The notes beneath the pieces are model-generated. The model did no database searches. It saw nothing but the letters and a program-made list of their open reading frames with translations, and was not told the origin of the DNA. A DNA stretch of 64,000 bases, taken from contig NZ_JBFUPK010000002.1 of assembly GCF_041355105.1 (NCBI RefSeq), positions 1,122,037-1,186,036 of the forward strand, read 5' to 3'. Positions 62,620 to 64,000 of the stretch are shown here, one piece after another. This DNA is from Terriglobus sp. RCC_193 (GTDB lineage Bacteria > Acidobacteriota > Terriglobia > Terriglobales > Acidobacteriaceae). A program made the position numbers and the translations under genes. The first letter of the stretch is position 1. Each line of letters begins with the position of its first letter.

Positions 62620-63147
62620 TTAAACTTCGCGTGCCATGACGGCGTCGTGATGGGTGGTGCTGCCTACGGTGAAGAAGCGTTCGCCGATCTGGGTGAAGCC
62701 AGCCTTTTCATAGAAGCGGATGGCGGCGTGGTTCTTGCCGTAGACGCCAAGGATCAGGCGTTTGCGACCGAGTTCGCGGGTGTAGTCGATGGCGCGATCC
62801 ATCAGCGCTTTGCCGATGCCAAGTCCCTGGAAGCGGTGCAGCAGGTAGATGCGGCGCAGTTCATAGTCGGTGGGAAGTGTTTCGATGGGGAAGTCTGGTT
62901 CGCAGCAGATGATGTAACCCACGGGGACATTGCCCGGTGGAACTTCTGCGACGGCGACGCGGCCGGTGGGCATGGCCATGTACTTCGCATACATCTCCGG
63001 CGAATGGTTTTTGTGGAAGTGGGCAAGGATGTCGTCCGCATCCAGCACGTCGGCAAAGGCCTCAAGAAAGCTGGCGCCGCCTACCAGCGACAGCATCGGT
63101 TCATCGCCCGGGCCACACTGGCGCAGGCGGAATGGAGTCTCGCTCAT
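62620..63147 (-). CDS. GNAT-family N-acetyltransferase
   Basis: This 175-aa protein has the GNAT fold: a strand-helix N-terminus (PFRLRQCGPGDEPM), ELRRIYLLHRFQGLGIGKALM with the acetyl-CoA pyrophosphate loop RFQGLGIGKAL, and IRFYEKAGFTQIGERFF at the end. It probably acetylates a small amine or protein N-terminus; the substrate is unknown. It is separated from the methyltransferase by a repeat-bearing gap on the same strand. Confidence 0.93.
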   Translation of the reverse strand: MSETPFRLRQCGPGDEPMLSLVGGASFLEAFADVLDADDILAHFHKNHSPEMYAKYMAMPTGRVAVAEVPPGNVPVGYIICCEPDFPIETLPTDYELRRIYLLHRFQGLGIGKALMDRAIDYTRELGRKRLILGVYGKNHAAIRFYEKAGFTQIGERFFTVGSTTHHDAVMAREV

Positions 63148-63180
63148 TCGTTTAGGATAGCGGTTCCTGCACGATATGGC

Positions 63181-63233
63181 CGGGGCTGAAGCCCTTGCTT
63201 TCTTCTCGTTGTTTCAGGGATCTGAAGCCCCTG
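63181..63233. repeat. Pair of CTGAAGCCC-type intergenic repeats
   Basis: GGGGCTGAAGCCC (63182-63194, itself nearly palindromic) and CAGGGATCTGAAGCCCCTG (63215-63233) lie 20 bp apart between the GNAT and methyltransferase genes. This motif type is common as dispersed repeats in Acidobacteria. Confidence 0.5.
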
Positions 63234-63277
63234 CTCTAATCCTGTATCGCTCCCTTCCATGAGAAGGCCCGCCCATA

Positions 63278-64000
63278 TCAGGTAGATTCGACCGCAGAGT
63301 TGTCTTGTTTGCGGGCGAGCACAATCGGTTGATAGAACGTTGTCGCTTCTGGCATCAGCCATTCGATTTCTTTGAAGCCGTGGGATCCAAGAGCCTGCGT
63401 AAGCTCGGCACGCGTTATGGCGCGATATCGAGACGCATAATGCCTGCTTGTCCAGAGTGAGGCTGATTTCCAGGTGAGGTAGAGATGAACGTCGTATTGG
63501 TTCCCATCCCAGTCCCACACCTGATGAACAATGCGCCGGGTCTCATTCTCTGAATAAAAAGTGGGACCTTGAAAGGATGGACGGGTGGATAGCAGGCTGT
63601 CATAGTCGCGAACCGTGGCGAGCAGAACGCCTCCAGGTTTTAGTCGCATGGAGATATTCTCCAGCGCCTGGCTCAAATCCTCATCGGACAACAGGTGAGG
63701 CAGAGCATTATCCCCAACCAGTACCGCGTCGAACTCTGACCTGGGCAGAGCGAAAAGATCTCGCATGTCGGCCACATGGAATTTGATATCCACGCCTAAT
63801 TTGCGCGCTTCACGGGCTGCTCGCCTTACTGCCGCTTTGCTTAGATCAGTGGCAACCACCGTATGACCGCGTTGGGCAATCCCGATGGCTTGTGTTCCGA
63901 TCCCGCAGGCACAGTCGAGTATCTTGAGAGGGCCTGGAGTCAGCCTGTTTTCGAGCAACGGCCCGAGCGTAGCCGCCTGTCGTTGAATCGAGCGATCCCA
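63278..64000 (-). CDS. Class I SAM-dependent methyltransferase, 5' end outside window
   Basis: The frame stays open to the last base, reading WDRSIQRQAATLGPLLENRL upstream of the TTG at 63958, so the start is off the window. The visible 240 residues show the SAM-binding motif ILDCACGIGTQAIGIAQRG, VVATDLSKAAVRRA (acidic strand 2), FDAVLVGDNALPHL and a C-terminal substrate region. It methylates an unknown substrate. WDxSI...QA is a common N-terminal motif of this group. Confidence 0.92.
   Translation of the reverse strand, partial: WDRSIQRQAATLGPLLENRLTPGPLKILDCACGIGTQAIGIAQRGHTVVATDLSKAAVRRAAREARKLGVDIKFHVADMRDLFALPRSEFDAVLVGDNALPHLLSDEDLSQALENISMRLKPGGVLLATVRDYDSLLSTRPSFQGPTFYSENETRRIVHQVWDWDGNQYDVHLYLTWKSASLWTSRHYASRYRAITRAELTQALGSHGFKEIEWLMPEATTFYQPIVLARKQDNSAVEST

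Overview
The window most probably comes from an acidobacterium of the family Acidobacteriaceae (Terriglobus/Granulicella/Edaphobacter type). The signs are a TIGR03435-family protein, a PadR + ADOP-type permease pair, a YXWGXW secreted protein, an alternative complex III / caa3 oxidase block, moderately high GC, and several intergenic repeat families. No rRNA, phage, IS element or CRISPR is visible. Two tRNAs are present: Ala-GGC and Arg-TCT.

Layout. 1-1710: the end of a FUSC-type membrane protein (cut by the window edge), a KdsC-like HAD phosphatase and a DUF892/YciE ferritin-like protein. 1806-12436: nine tightly packed, partly overlapping co-directional genes: lhr helicase, a Cys-rich DUF5522 protein, yggX, hemE, hemH, hemY/hemG, moeA, a 65-aa membrane protein and moaC. 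12442-14847: a winged-helix/TPR regulator divergent from a SnoaL-like exported protein. 14992-15689: decayed coding sequence, including a recognisable D,D-heptose bisphosphatase relic. 15770-34869: an exopolysaccharide/O-antigen locus with genes on both strands (initiating sugar-phosphate transferase, rfbC/D/A/B for dTDP-rhamnose, four glycosyltransferases, Wzi, SLBB/Wza-like exporter, Wzz-like co-polymerase, Wzy, Wzx). No tyrosine autokinase domain is seen.

34931-44389: tRNA-Ala, a YXWGXW protein, an ECF sigma factor overlapping an unusual membrane anti-sigma candidate with a periplasmic C-terminus resembling TonB, a large secreted TPR protein, murQ, an MFS transporter, small exported proteins, tRNA-Arg, a repeat-rich stretch and a TIGR03435 protein. 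44939-59261: a respiratory block, alternative complex III (actA-actF plus an ActG-position subunit), a SCO copper chaperone and caa3-type oxidase subunits II, I, III and IV, closed by a strong terminator. 59546-64000: PadR regulator + ADOP permease followed by a 37-nt perfect palindrome, a GNAT acetyltransferase and a methyltransferase cut by the window edge.

How the genes fit together. The heme and molybdenum-cofactor genes supply cofactors. The respiratory block would move electrons from quinol through ActB/ActA/ActE hemes to the CoxB cytochrome domain and then to oxygen. The polysaccharide locus makes a lipid-linked, rhamnose-containing repeat unit, flips it (Wzx), polymerises it (Wzy/Wzz) and exports it (Wza-like/Wzi). 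No wholly new multi-gene system could be established. The most unusual items are the ECF/anti-sigma/secreted-TPR cluster, the two-domain ActE whose start is built of heptamer repeats, the long palindrome behind the PadR/ADOP pair, and the several classes of intergenic repeat.
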